NCBI GenBank assembly: GCA_026004435.1
Contig: BPJD01000003.1
Span: 1-64,000 of the forward strand
Source: Patescibacteria group bacterium
GTDB lineage: Bacteria > Patescibacteriota > Microgenomatia > UBA1406 > GWC2-37-13
Direction: 5' to 3'
DNA length: 64,000 nucleotides
Each line of letters begins with the position of its first letter. Position 1 is the stretch's first letter. The position numbers were made by a program, and so were the translations under genes. Shown here piece by piece: positions 18,001 to 25,059 of the stretch. The notes beneath the pieces are model-generated. The model ran no database searches. It was not told where the DNA came from and saw only the letters and a list, made by a program, of their open reading frames with translations.

Positions 18001-18441
18001 TTTAAAAGGCTGGTTGTTTTTTATTTTAAAAATATAAGCTTTTGCATGATTTATGTCTTTTGTTTTTCTAATAATTAGTTTATTTTTTTTAATTAAGTCA
18101 ACAAAAAAGTTAACTTGCCGATATATTTCCTTTTTGTCTAATTCTTGTGAGTTTAAACTAAATTTAATAGAAGTTAAATATTCTTGTATTTTTTCATTTA
18201 TTGATTTACCTAAATCTTCTGAAACTATTTCAATTAAACCTCTGTTGGTTTTATCTATATTTAAACCTACCAATATCTTTATATCTATCTCTTTATTTTT
18301 TTTTAAAGCTTCATATACAGGTTGTAAACCAGAAAAATAAAAAAATGCAGTTAAAACTTTAAGCTCTTTGCTTATTTTAATGAGTTCAGAAAGTCGTTCG
18401 TTTAAAGTTTTAGTAGGCTCATTTGTGATAAATGTTGACAT
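15067..18441 (-). CDS. PLD-nuclease / SNF2-type helicase fusion, first gene of defence operon
   Basis: The protein has 1124 residues. The N-terminal domain is phospholipase D-like with a single HKD-type site: NHAKAYIFK at about 131-139 and GSSNLTKAG at about 153-161. One site per chain implies an active site made by dimerisation, as in the BfiI-type nuclease. The helicase follows: Walker A VVGLGKTIMAC at about 280-290, VVIIDEAHRFRN at about 355-366, LLTATPFNN, and a C-terminal RecA lobe with SEGFNLNRAGMII and RVIQRLGRINR. Known relatives pair with Eco57I-type methyltransferases in restriction-like systems and resemble the SNF2 and PLD parts of DISARM. Here the partner methyltransferase overlaps by 4 nt. 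Translocation-coupled cleavage is the likely role, by inference. Confidence 0.88.
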   Translation of the reverse strand: MSTFITNEPTKTLNERLSELIKISKELKVLTAFFYFSGLQPVYEALKKNKEIDIKILVGLNIDKTNRGLIEIVSEDLGKSINEKIQEYLTSIKFSLNSQELDKKEIYRQVNFFVDLIKKNKLIIRKTKDINHAKAYIFKIKNNQPFKSVAIMGSSNLTKAGLLGQQELNVELPDIYVEKIEDYFDNLWQDSIQITENDEIKKQLLTIIEEESFIKKITPFQAYVLLLKSYLNSYKQKNISNNLYKILQENGYKDYAYQIDAIKQALSIIENNNGVILADVVGLGKTIMACSIAKELGKLGIIICPPGLKGDSKDTDKGGWNMYKRQFKLYDWDVWSSGELDKLEKEIKRRPEVEVVIIDEAHRFRNEDTQGYEYLKNICRGKKVILLTATPFNNKPSDILSLIKLFSSPKKSYITLDENLANRFSYFQGQFNRINFILKHYKNKPESNKYKKALFYYEKLTGEKISKFNNDFIKKIKSRGRYISSQIRSVVEPITIRRNRLDLLKNPKYKDEIKSISRVKDPEEWFFTLTKKQSEFYDQVIGKYFIDPEDGGLFKGAIYRPFVYEAGLYGKEIEEGQLKEKENRAFLQQKNLYDFMRRLLVKRFESSFGAFKQSIINFQNVTKAALEFISKNQIFILDRKLVSRLTEMDAEEVEEEIEKYKEKLLEKKRPKHDKVYKIKDFKQKDLFLKHIQDDLNLFSQILKQLEELKLVENDPKTEELCKKLNKVLSKEPKINESKRKVVIFSEYLDTVKYLKNQLKNHFKRVLVVEEDLNKKLLSKILENFDASYKEQKDNYDILLTSDKLSEGFNLNRAGMIINYDIPWNPVRVIQRLGRINRINKKLFEELFIVNFFPTEKGANIIKSREIASQKMFLIHNTLGEDSKIFEPDEEPRPAKLYSRLMQNPEKLEEETFYTKVLNIYKSIRQKYPNLVNDLENIPPRVKVAKKGDKNELLVFISKNRQVYVRRVDYENNVEVEDTTLEEVLEKIKCQPNEKSLKWDTDIFWQAYEKALKSKRIYEIAPSELSIERQAITKIDTILRNSLINDIDLFKFIRTLREDIVSYGALPKKTLRTIANLPENKPLKLKKDLYEMAERLGGINYLDKEKKQIKKLKKEVIVAIESKKQ

Positions 18442-18450
18442 TTTTATTCT

Positions 18451-18456
18451 ATTTTA
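18451..18456 (-). promoter_or_regulatory. Candidate -10 box for the defence operon
   Basis: TAAAAT lies 9 nt upstream of the ATG at 18441 on the minus strand, in the same position as the TATAAT boxes of other apparently leaderless genes in this window. No good -35 is visible. Confidence 0.3.
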
Positions 18457-18701
18457 CCCAATCTTTCATTTTTTTCCACAATTTTTAGTTCCAAATCTTT
18501 ATTTTCAATCTTTTTGCATCTAAAGTTTCTGCAAAGTTGTTAAGAAAAGAAAGCAAGGGTTACATACTTTAGCTGTAGTTTCTATATCGTATAGTATAAT
18601 TTGGTGAAGTTGACTTTTGAAAATAAAAATTTTAAGTTTATCTATAAACTTATGAAGCAAAAAAAGACAAAATTTATCAAACAAAATATAAAAATGTAAA
18701 A

Positions 18702-19444
18702 AAAATTGATAACAAAACTAGAGAAAAATTAGTAGATAAAGCTTATAAGATTTATGGTGAGGCTTTAAGGAGATTGGCTTACCATTAAATATGAATGTTT
18801 ATAACAATGTCTACTATTTGATTTATAAAGATATTAAAAGTATTTGCTTTAAAATAGCTAAGAAGCATTATGAATACAACGAGCCTATTCCTTCTTTTGA
18901 GACAGTATTTTGAAATAGACCTGAGTAAATTCTAGAACTACTTAAGCAAAATGTTTTCGGAAAAGAGTGATATTCCACTATTTATAAAAAACTGCTTGCT
19001 ATTTTTTCTTTATAATCAAAGATCATCTTTTTTTAATAGAAATAAGAGAATTGCTCTAGTTACAACTTATGTGTTTTTAAGCATTAATAGAGTTAATTTT
19101 TATGTCTATGGAAAAGTATTTATAACTTTTCTATTAAATTAGCAGAAAAAACCCATAATGCTGGGAAGTTATTTAAAAAAGCAATAGAATTCATAAAGAG
19201 ATATTCAAGAAAGACTACTTAAGAAAGTAAAACCTCAGACTGCATTTTAAATCCTCAAAACTCCAGAATCTTTGATAAAGAATTTTACTTTACCACCATC
19301 GCCTTTTTACCCTACCTAAACTCAGACATGATTGTTGTTGGGATTTTGAGAGGTTTAAGTGTTAAGATAATGTTTCAATTAATGCTTTGTTTTGCCTTTT
19401 CTTCCGTCTTCTTAGTGTTTTATTTAAATTTAGTTTTATTTTAA
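18702..19444 (+). pseudogene. Degenerate coding remnants between the defence operon and uvrB
   Basis: This stretch fills most of a 1-kb gap. Fragments with protein-like composition appear in successive frames: KIDNKTREKLVDKAYKIYGE up to a stop at 18786; a 40-codon frame from ATG 18791 to TGA 18911 (IKSICFKIAKKHYEYNEPIP); then frames broken by several stops (ILELLKQNVFGKE, KLFKKAIEFIKRYSRKT); and a final frame to TAA 19442 with FYFTTIAFLPYLNSDMIVV. I cannot name the ancestor. The many stops on the plus strand argue for decay. A 63-codon frame inside it (18951-19142) shows no recognisable feature and I do not call it a gene. Confidence 0.35.
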
Positions 19445-19466
19445 ATTTATTTAAGTAAGTAGAGAT

Positions 19467-21539
19467 TTAATTTTTTTCCAGTTCTCTTATTTTATCCCTA
19501 TACATAATTGCCAGTTCAAAGTTCATATTCTCAGCATAGTCCTTCATTAATTTTCTCAGTTTTTTTATTATTTTTTTCTTGTCAATTCCTGTAAGGTTTT
19601 CAGGTTTAATTGAGTCAAGATATTCTTGGTCACTGTTGTAGTCTGATCTTGTTTCATTTAAGAATATTTTGTCCTCAGCTTTTATAATATCTTCTCTAAT
19701 AGGCTTAATTATATTTTTTGGGGTAATATTGTGTTTTAGGTTGTACTCAATCTGTGCTTTTCTTCTGCGGTCAATCTCTGCCTTTGCCTCTTTTATTGAT
19801 TTTGTAATCTCATCAGCGTAAAGAATTACTTTGCCTTTGATGTTTCGGGCGGCTCTGCCCATTGTTTGGATCAGTGAGGTTTTTGATCTTAAAAAGCCTT
19901 CTTTGTCAGCATCAAGTATTGCAACCAGAGTTACTTCTGGCAGGTCTAAACCTTCTCGCAGTAAGTTTATCCCAACTAATACATCAAACTTGCCTTTTCT
20001 AAGATTGGTTAAGATATCTGATCTTTCAAGCGTATGTATATCTGAGTGAAGATAATAAGACTTTAAGCCAAGTTCGTTTAAGTAATTGTGAAGATCCTCT
20101 GCCATTTTTTTGGTTAAGGTTGTGATAAGAATTTTCTCTTGTTTTTTTATTCTTTTTCTTATTTCAGCTACAACATCCTCAACCTCAGTTTCTGCTGGTC
20201 TGATCTCAATCTCTGGATCAATTATGCCTGTTGGTCTTATTAGTTGTTCAACAATTCCGTTATGTTTGATTTGTCTTAATTTGGCTTTGGTTTTTTTGTC
20301 ATTAAGATAAATTATTTCTGATCTGGCTTGGTTTATTTCCCATTCGTCTGGTGTGGCTGAGACATAGATGAAGTGAGGAACTTTTGGGTAGAACTCATCA
20401 AACTTAAGTGGTCTGTTGTCGTAGGCTGCTTTGAGTCTGAAACCAAACTCAATTAATGTTTTTTTTCTTGATTTATCTCCTGCGTACATTCCTCTTATTT
20501 GAGGTATAGTAATATGTGATTCATCTATTATTAAGATCCAGTTATTCTTGAATCTGTAGTTATAAAAATCCAATAAACTGTGTGGCGGATCTCCGGGGTT
20601 TCTTCCGTCAAAGTATCTTGAGTAGTTTTCTATGCCGTTTACATAACCAATTTCCTTTATCATCTCAAGATCATAGTTTACTCTTTGAATTAATCTTCTG
20701 GCTTCTAGTTCTTTGCCTTGTTTTTTAAGCTCCTGCGATTCCTTTTCAAGGTCTGATCTGATCTTGGCTTCTACCTCAGAAAAAGTTTTTGGGTCTGATA
20801 CATACTGCTTTGCCGGGTAAATTGTAACTGAGTCTTTGGTTCCTAAAACCTTGCCTGAGATTGGATCAAACATTGTTATGTTAGTAATTCTGTTGTTTAG
20901 ATCAAGCTCTATCTTTATGCCATAGTCATCGTAGGCAGGGTAGATATCTATTTTGTTGCCTCTAATTCTGAATGTGCCTCGTTTAAACTCAAACTCTGAC
21001 CTAACATAAAAAATCTTTACTAAATTTTCAGCTAAATTAAAGATGTCTGTTTGATCTCCTGTTTTGATATTGTAGATAAATTTGCTGTATTCTTGAGGAG
21101 ATCCAATATTGTAAATGCAGGAGACTGAGGCAACTGTGATTACATCATCTCTTGATAAAATGTTTGAGGTTGTCTGCAGTCTTAATTTGTCTATTAATTC
21201 GTTTATTTGGGTTTCTTTGGCTATATATAGATCTTTTTGAGGTATATAGGCTTCTGGTTGATAATAATCGTAATAGGAAACAAAGTAGGATACAGCGTTG
21301 TCTGGGAAAAAATCTCTCATTTCCTGATACAGTTGGGCTGATAAGGTTTTGTTATGTGAAATAATTAAAGCAGGCAGTTGGAGCTTGTTTATCACATTGG
21401 CTATTGTAAAGGTTTTGCCAGATCCAGTAACTCCCAGCAACACCTGATTCTTTAGACCTAAAGATATGCCTGTTGTTAGTTTTTCAATAGCTTGAGGCTG
21501 ATCGCCTGTAGGAGAGTAATCTGATCTCAGCTTAAACAT
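19467..21539 (-). CDS. uvrB: Excinuclease ABC subunit B
   Basis: UvrB verifies damage and recruits UvrC in nucleotide excision repair. The protein has 690 residues, normal for the family. The N-terminus is canonical (FKLRSDYSPTGDQPQAIEKL) with Walker A GVTGSGKTFT at about 36-45. The DNA-clamping beta-hairpin region has SYYDYYQPEAYIPQKD. Walker B is IIDESHITIPQIRGMY. Motifs V and VI are LREGLDLPEV and QTMGRAARN. A C-terminal UVR motif (MNFELAIMYRDKIRELE) binds UvrC. No Shine-Dalgarno is seen at ATG 21539. It is separated from uvrA by the 14.6-kb accessory island. Confidence 0.97.
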   Translation of the reverse strand: MFKLRSDYSPTGDQPQAIEKLTTGISLGLKNQVLLGVTGSGKTFTIANVINKLQLPALIISHNKTLSAQLYQEMRDFFPDNAVSYFVSYYDYYQPEAYIPQKDLYIAKETQINELIDKLRLQTTSNILSRDDVITVASVSCIYNIGSPQEYSKFIYNIKTGDQTDIFNLAENLVKIFYVRSEFEFKRGTFRIRGNKIDIYPAYDDYGIKIELDLNNRITNITMFDPISGKVLGTKDSVTIYPAKQYVSDPKTFSEVEAKIRSDLEKESQELKKQGKELEARRLIQRVNYDLEMIKEIGYVNGIENYSRYFDGRNPGDPPHSLLDFYNYRFKNNWILIIDESHITIPQIRGMYAGDKSRKKTLIEFGFRLKAAYDNRPLKFDEFYPKVPHFIYVSATPDEWEINQARSEIIYLNDKKTKAKLRQIKHNGIVEQLIRPTGIIDPEIEIRPAETEVEDVVAEIRKRIKKQEKILITTLTKKMAEDLHNYLNELGLKSYYLHSDIHTLERSDILTNLRKGKFDVLVGINLLREGLDLPEVTLVAILDADKEGFLRSKTSLIQTMGRAARNIKGKVILYADEITKSIKEAKAEIDRRRKAQIEYNLKHNITPKNIIKPIREDIIKAEDKIFLNETRSDYNSDQEYLDSIKPENLTGIDKKKIIKKLRKLMKDYAENMNFELAIMYRDKIRELEKN

Positions 21540-21599
21540 AAATATAACATTTTATCAAAATTTGCCCAAACTATCAGTGTGTTTTAGAAAGCTTTTCTG

Positions 21600-23219
21600 T
21601 TAATTTTGTTGAATGATGTCGTTTAGTCTGTGAGTAAATGCTCCCAGCACATTTAGGTTTTCTTTATTCAGTTCCTCATTAAGTCCTGCAGAGTCTAGAT
21701 TTCTTGAAATAACTCTGCCGTTTTTTATAAGTGTATATGATTGACTGTCGGTGTTTTTATAGTAAATTAGGTAGGTTGTTCTGGTTTCGTTTGTTTGATA
21801 AATAACTCCTGATGAATATACATTTTTTGCATACTCAGGGTTTATTTCATTTAGATTTAATGGGTATTTGTTGTTTTGTCTATAGTAATTATTGACAAGG
21901 CTAATTAGCTCATATGCTATTGTGTCCTTTGTTTTGTTGAAATTTGATTGGTTTTGTAAAACAGTTTGCGAGTTTGCTCCTCTTCTTTGGTATGATTCTA
22001 AAAACTCAAGTTGTATTTCTTGAATTAAAGTTTCAATAGAAACTGATTGCGGTTTTTGAATGTTTTTGTCTGAGTTGAAGTTGTCAAAGGTTGAAACAGT
22101 AGATATATCAATGCCTCCTGGTATGCTGAATAATTGGTTTAAGTCTGATGTAGTAGCCCAATTTTTGCCAAGCTTGGAAAAATTAAGATTAATAATTGTA
22201 GAGGCTTTTTTTACATAATAATTCTGATCAGCCTCAATGGTTATTGTGATTTTGTCTATTACTGACTCAATAAGCTTGACCTCTTTTAAATCTACTTGGG
22301 TTAATAACTGACCTTTCTCGTATAGACTTTGTTTTATTATGTCAAAAAAATCTTTTCCAGTTAAGACAATTTTAAATATATATAGATCATTGTTTTTAGA
22401 AAAATCAATTTTATATTTGTCATCAATTAATAGATCAACATTGTTCTTATATAAATAAGAAAAGGTTTCTTCTGTTTGTTGTTTTTGCAGTTCTCTGGCC
22501 GCTTCGCTGTTGAGACTCTCCGGAGTAATCTTAATCCAGCGGTCTTTTATTTTGTTGTATAAAGTTTGATACATCGTTAACTCTTCTGATTGTATTCTAA
22601 AGTCAAACATTTCAGCGGTTTTAAAGATTTTGTCAATAGGAAGGTAAGTTAGCTTTAAATATATATCTGATCCGATCAGAATATACTCGCCTTCTATTAC
22701 AAAGTTTGTTGCAATAGCCTTAAGATTAAACTTTGCTTTCCCTTGAGCAGATATAATATTATTTTTAAAACTAAAGTGGTTCTGGGTGTCTATCTCTGCT
22801 CCAAGACTCCCAACCTGACCCATATTTGATATATCTGAGTTGCTTGAAACATTAACATCAAAACTTTTTATTGATTTTGCTTTGTCAATTATTGCTAAGG
22901 CAATCATTTCTTCTGTTTTGGGTATTGCAGGCAGACTGGCTAAGTAGACTTTTATAGCTGATCTTTGTTTTTGATTAATTAAAGGAATGTTTATATCAGT
23001 ATAACCTGCTAAAACAATGCCTCCTGCAATTGCTGAAAAACCTAAAAATACAAGAATAACAACTATTAGAATGATTCGCTTAAAAATACTTGGTTTATCT
23101 TGGTTTTGAAAGTGAAATTGGTTTTCCTGAGTATTGGTTATGTTTTGGTTTGGCAAGTTTAAAGGTGTATAATTTTGATACATTTTTTTATTATAAAATT
23201 GCTTTTTTTTTAATTTCAA
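21600..23219 (-). CDS. Membrane-anchored extracytoplasmic protein with pseudopilin-like C-terminus
   Basis: The protein has 539 residues. A basic, Gln/Asn-rich cytoplasmic N-terminus is followed by one membrane span at about 47-71 (IILIVVILVFLGFSAIAGGI). The large outer domain has alternating strands like lipoprotein-type shell domains (FSFKNNIISAQGKAKFNL, EGEYILIGSDIYLKL). Near residue 435 it has ELISLVNNYYRQNNKYPLNL, followed by TYLIYYKNTDSQSYTLI; this YY-x-NN-x-YP pattern is typical of the exposed C-terminal part of type II/IV pseudopilins. The gene lies 3 nt downstream of the paralogous gene 23223-24464. I know no named family; a surface or pilus-related role is inference. Confidence 0.7.
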   Translation of the reverse strand: MKLKKKQFYNKKMYQNYTPLNLPNQNITNTQENQFHFQNQDKPSIFKRIILIVVILVFLGFSAIAGGIVLAGYTDINIPLINQKQRSAIKVYLASLPAIPKTEEMIALAIIDKAKSIKSFDVNVSSNSDISNMGQVGSLGAEIDTQNHFSFKNNIISAQGKAKFNLKAIATNFVIEGEYILIGSDIYLKLTYLPIDKIFKTAEMFDFRIQSEELTMYQTLYNKIKDRWIKITPESLNSEAARELQKQQTEETFSYLYKNNVDLLIDDKYKIDFSKNNDLYIFKIVLTGKDFFDIIKQSLYEKGQLLTQVDLKEVKLIESVIDKITITIEADQNYYVKKASTIINLNFSKLGKNWATTSDLNQLFSIPGGIDISTVSTFDNFNSDKNIQKPQSVSIETLIQEIQLEFLESYQRRGANSQTVLQNQSNFNKTKDTIAYELISLVNNYYRQNNKYPLNLNEINPEYAKNVYSSGVIYQTNETRTTYLIYYKNTDSQSYTLIKNGRVISRNLDSAGLNEELNKENLNVLGAFTHRLNDIIQQN

Positions 23220-23222
23220 CCC

Positions 23223-24464
23223 TTAATTAAATAAAGTCTTAACAATGTCGTAAATTATTTGATCGTTGTGGTTGAGTTTAAACTGATTAAGATAATTGAA
23301 AACTTCTTTGTTTGAAACGGTTTTGCGGTTAAGATCAGGATAATTAGACAAAAACAAAACTGAGTTATCTGATCTAATTCCGAGCAGGTATTGGTTAGTC
23401 TGTGTATTGGAAAAAATTGCGGTTGAGTTGTTCTCTGTTTCTGACAGCAGTTTTAACTCATACAAGTTTTCAGGGTATCTGGCATTGTCTTTAAAATAAG
23501 ACTCCAGCAGTTGAGAAATTTGATTTATTTCATTGATGCTTGGCAGTTTTTCAGTATTAGTGTTATTATCAGCCGCTGTCATATCTTGTTTTAGCAGGTT
23601 TTTCAGCTGTATGGGGTTAGTAATATTAGGTTTTTCAAGTTTTTTGGCATCTTGAAAAATTAGCTTTAAGATTAATTTATTGTCCTTATCAGATTTAAAA
23701 TAAACAGAGACAAATATTTGTTTTAGGTTTTTGTTCTGGTCTAAACTAAACTTAATCATAACTTTATCTAAATCACTTAAATTTAAGTTGTCAAAATAAG
23801 AGCTGAGCTTTTTTAGCTCATTGGGCCCAAGACTAATCACAAAACTATTTTCATTTGGAAGCATTGATACTTTAGTGTTTTCTATTGAGTTTAAGATCAG
23901 TGCTTTAAATAGTCCGTTATAATTTTGTGCATTAATTACAACTGAGGACTTCAGCCAGTTGTTGATTAAGTTTTTGTTAATACTGTCATTGGCTATTAGA
24001 TTATAAAATGAGGTTAGGTTTAGTTTATCAAGAGCTGTTTGAGAAATATTAACCTCGTTTATATTGACATAAAGATTGTTGTCTAGATAGGTTTCTAAAT
24101 TAAGCGAGTGAGTATAGTTAAACTGTATTAGCATTGTTTGGTTGTCAGCATAGAGGTAATCTTTAGTTATTAATACTTCTGACTGGGATTTGATAGTTGT
24201 TGGCTCTTTAAAAAATTTGGTAATCTCAGTATGAATTAACTCTGCCTCAAGTTTTAGGTTCAACTCATCTTTTGAAAGAATGTCTTTTTTCAGTATATCT
24301 GTTAGATTACTGCCAGTATTAAACTCTGTTCTTAGGTAACTATATGAAAAAATCAGGCTAATCCCAACTATTAGAATCAGCAAAAAAATTAACCACAGTG
24401 GTTTGGCTGTTTTTGCATGCCTAAGTTTATTTATATCTAAGGGAGTATATAAATTGTTAGTCAT
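23223..24464 (-). CDS. Membrane-anchored extracytoplasmic protein, paralogue of the adjacent gene
   Basis: The protein has 413 residues. One membrane span lies at about 24-45 (LWLIFLLILIVGISLIFSYS) after a short basic N-terminus. The outer domain again consists of hydrophobic/polar strands and ends with ISQLLESYFKDNARYPENLY, then NQYLLGIRSDNSVLFL, matching the pseudopilin-like tail of the 21600 protein in order and spacing. It is the first gene of a two-gene unit; a TATAAT sits 7 nt before its ATG. The pair seems to have arisen by duplication and diverged strongly. Function is unknown. Confidence 0.7.
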   Translation of the reverse strand: MTNNLYTPLDINKLRHAKTAKPLWLIFLLILIVGISLIFSYSYLRTEFNTGSNLTDILKKDILSKDELNLKLEAELIHTEITKFFKEPTTIKSQSEVLITKDYLYADNQTMLIQFNYTHSLNLETYLDNNLYVNINEVNISQTALDKLNLTSFYNLIANDSINKNLINNWLKSSVVINAQNYNGLFKALILNSIENTKVSMLPNENSFVISLGPNELKKLSSYFDNLNLSDLDKVMIKFSLDQNKNLKQIFVSVYFKSDKDNKLILKLIFQDAKKLEKPNITNPIQLKNLLKQDMTAADNNTNTEKLPSINEINQISQLLESYFKDNARYPENLYELKLLSETENNSTAIFSNTQTNQYLLGIRSDNSVLFLSNYPDLNRKTVSNKEVFNYLNQFKLNHNDQIIYDIVKTLFN

Positions 24465-24471
24465 AAACTTA

Positions 24472-24477
24472 ATTATA
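24472..24477 (-). promoter_or_regulatory. TATAAT box for leaderless expression of the 23223-24464 gene
   Basis: A perfect TATAAT lies 7 nt upstream of ATG 24464 on the minus strand, placing the expected transcription start at or next to the start codon. Confidence 0.5.
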
Positions 24478-24538
24478 ATAAAGATTTAAGATCAGATGTT
24501 TGCTTGAAAAACTTAGAGTTTAAGAGTAAATTAATGTT

Positions 24539-25057
24539 ATGTGGTTTTCTAATCTAATAAATCTTGATAATACTTTTTCAGCCGATATTCAAAATGTTTT
24601 TTCTGGCAGTAGTTTTTTTTACTATCTGTTTGTTGTCTTAACCAATCCTTATTTTATTGTTTTGTTGTTTTATGTAATTAGCCTGTTTTTGCTCAGTAGC
24701 AAACAAATAATTAAAAAGACTGTGTTTTTTTTTCTAATTGGCTTGACCTCTTTTCTGCTTTCAGATTATGTGATTAAAACAATCTTTAAGGTCTCCAGAC
24801 CAGAGTTAAATCAGTTTTGTCCTAGCAACTATAGTTTTCCTTCTTCGCATTCTGTTGTTGCTTTTGCTTATGCAGCCTTTTTAGGTTTAATAAACAAACA
24901 TTTTGTTCTACTGTTATTCTTTTTAGCTGGTTTAATTGGTGTTTCCCGAATTTATCATGGCTGTCATTACTTAAGCGATGTTTTGTTCGGAGCTTTTATT
25001 GGTATGTTTTTGGCGTGGATTTTTTACTGGCTGTATAAAATCATCTTTAAGGAATAG
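24539..25057 (+). CDS. PAP2-superfamily membrane phosphatase
   Basis: The protein has 172 residues and about five membrane spans. The three PAP2 motifs are present in order: KTIFKVSRPE (KxxxxxxRP), YSFPSSHSV (PSxH) and SRIYHGCHYLSD (SRxxxxxHxxxD). These residues form the acid-phosphatase active site at the outer membrane face. Substrates in the family include undecaprenyl diphosphate and phosphatidate; the carrier-lipid recycling role is likely for a bacterium but cannot be fixed from sequence. The gene is alone on the plus strand, between the 24464 gene and the convergent dnaB, whose stop is 2 nt away. Confidence 0.9.
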   Translation: MWFSNLINLDNTFSADIQNVFSGSSFFYYLFVVLTNPYFIVLLFYVISLFLLSSKQIIKKTVFFFLIGLTSFLLSDYVIKTIFKVSRPELNQFCPSNYSFPSSHSVVAFAYAAFLGLINKHFVLLLFFLAGLIGVSRIYHGCHYLSDVLFGAFIGMFLAWIFYWLYKIIFKE

Positions 25058-25059
25058 CC

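Noticed and set aside
15067-18441. DISARM or BREX system
   Set aside because: The SNF2, PLD and methyltransferase parts are suggestive, but no DrmA/DrmB, PglZ, BrxC or BrxL homologue is present, so a full system is not supported.
18951-19142. 63-codon frame as a gene
   Set aside because: It overlaps other decayed frames, has no recognisable domain, and lies in a stretch with stops in all frames around it.
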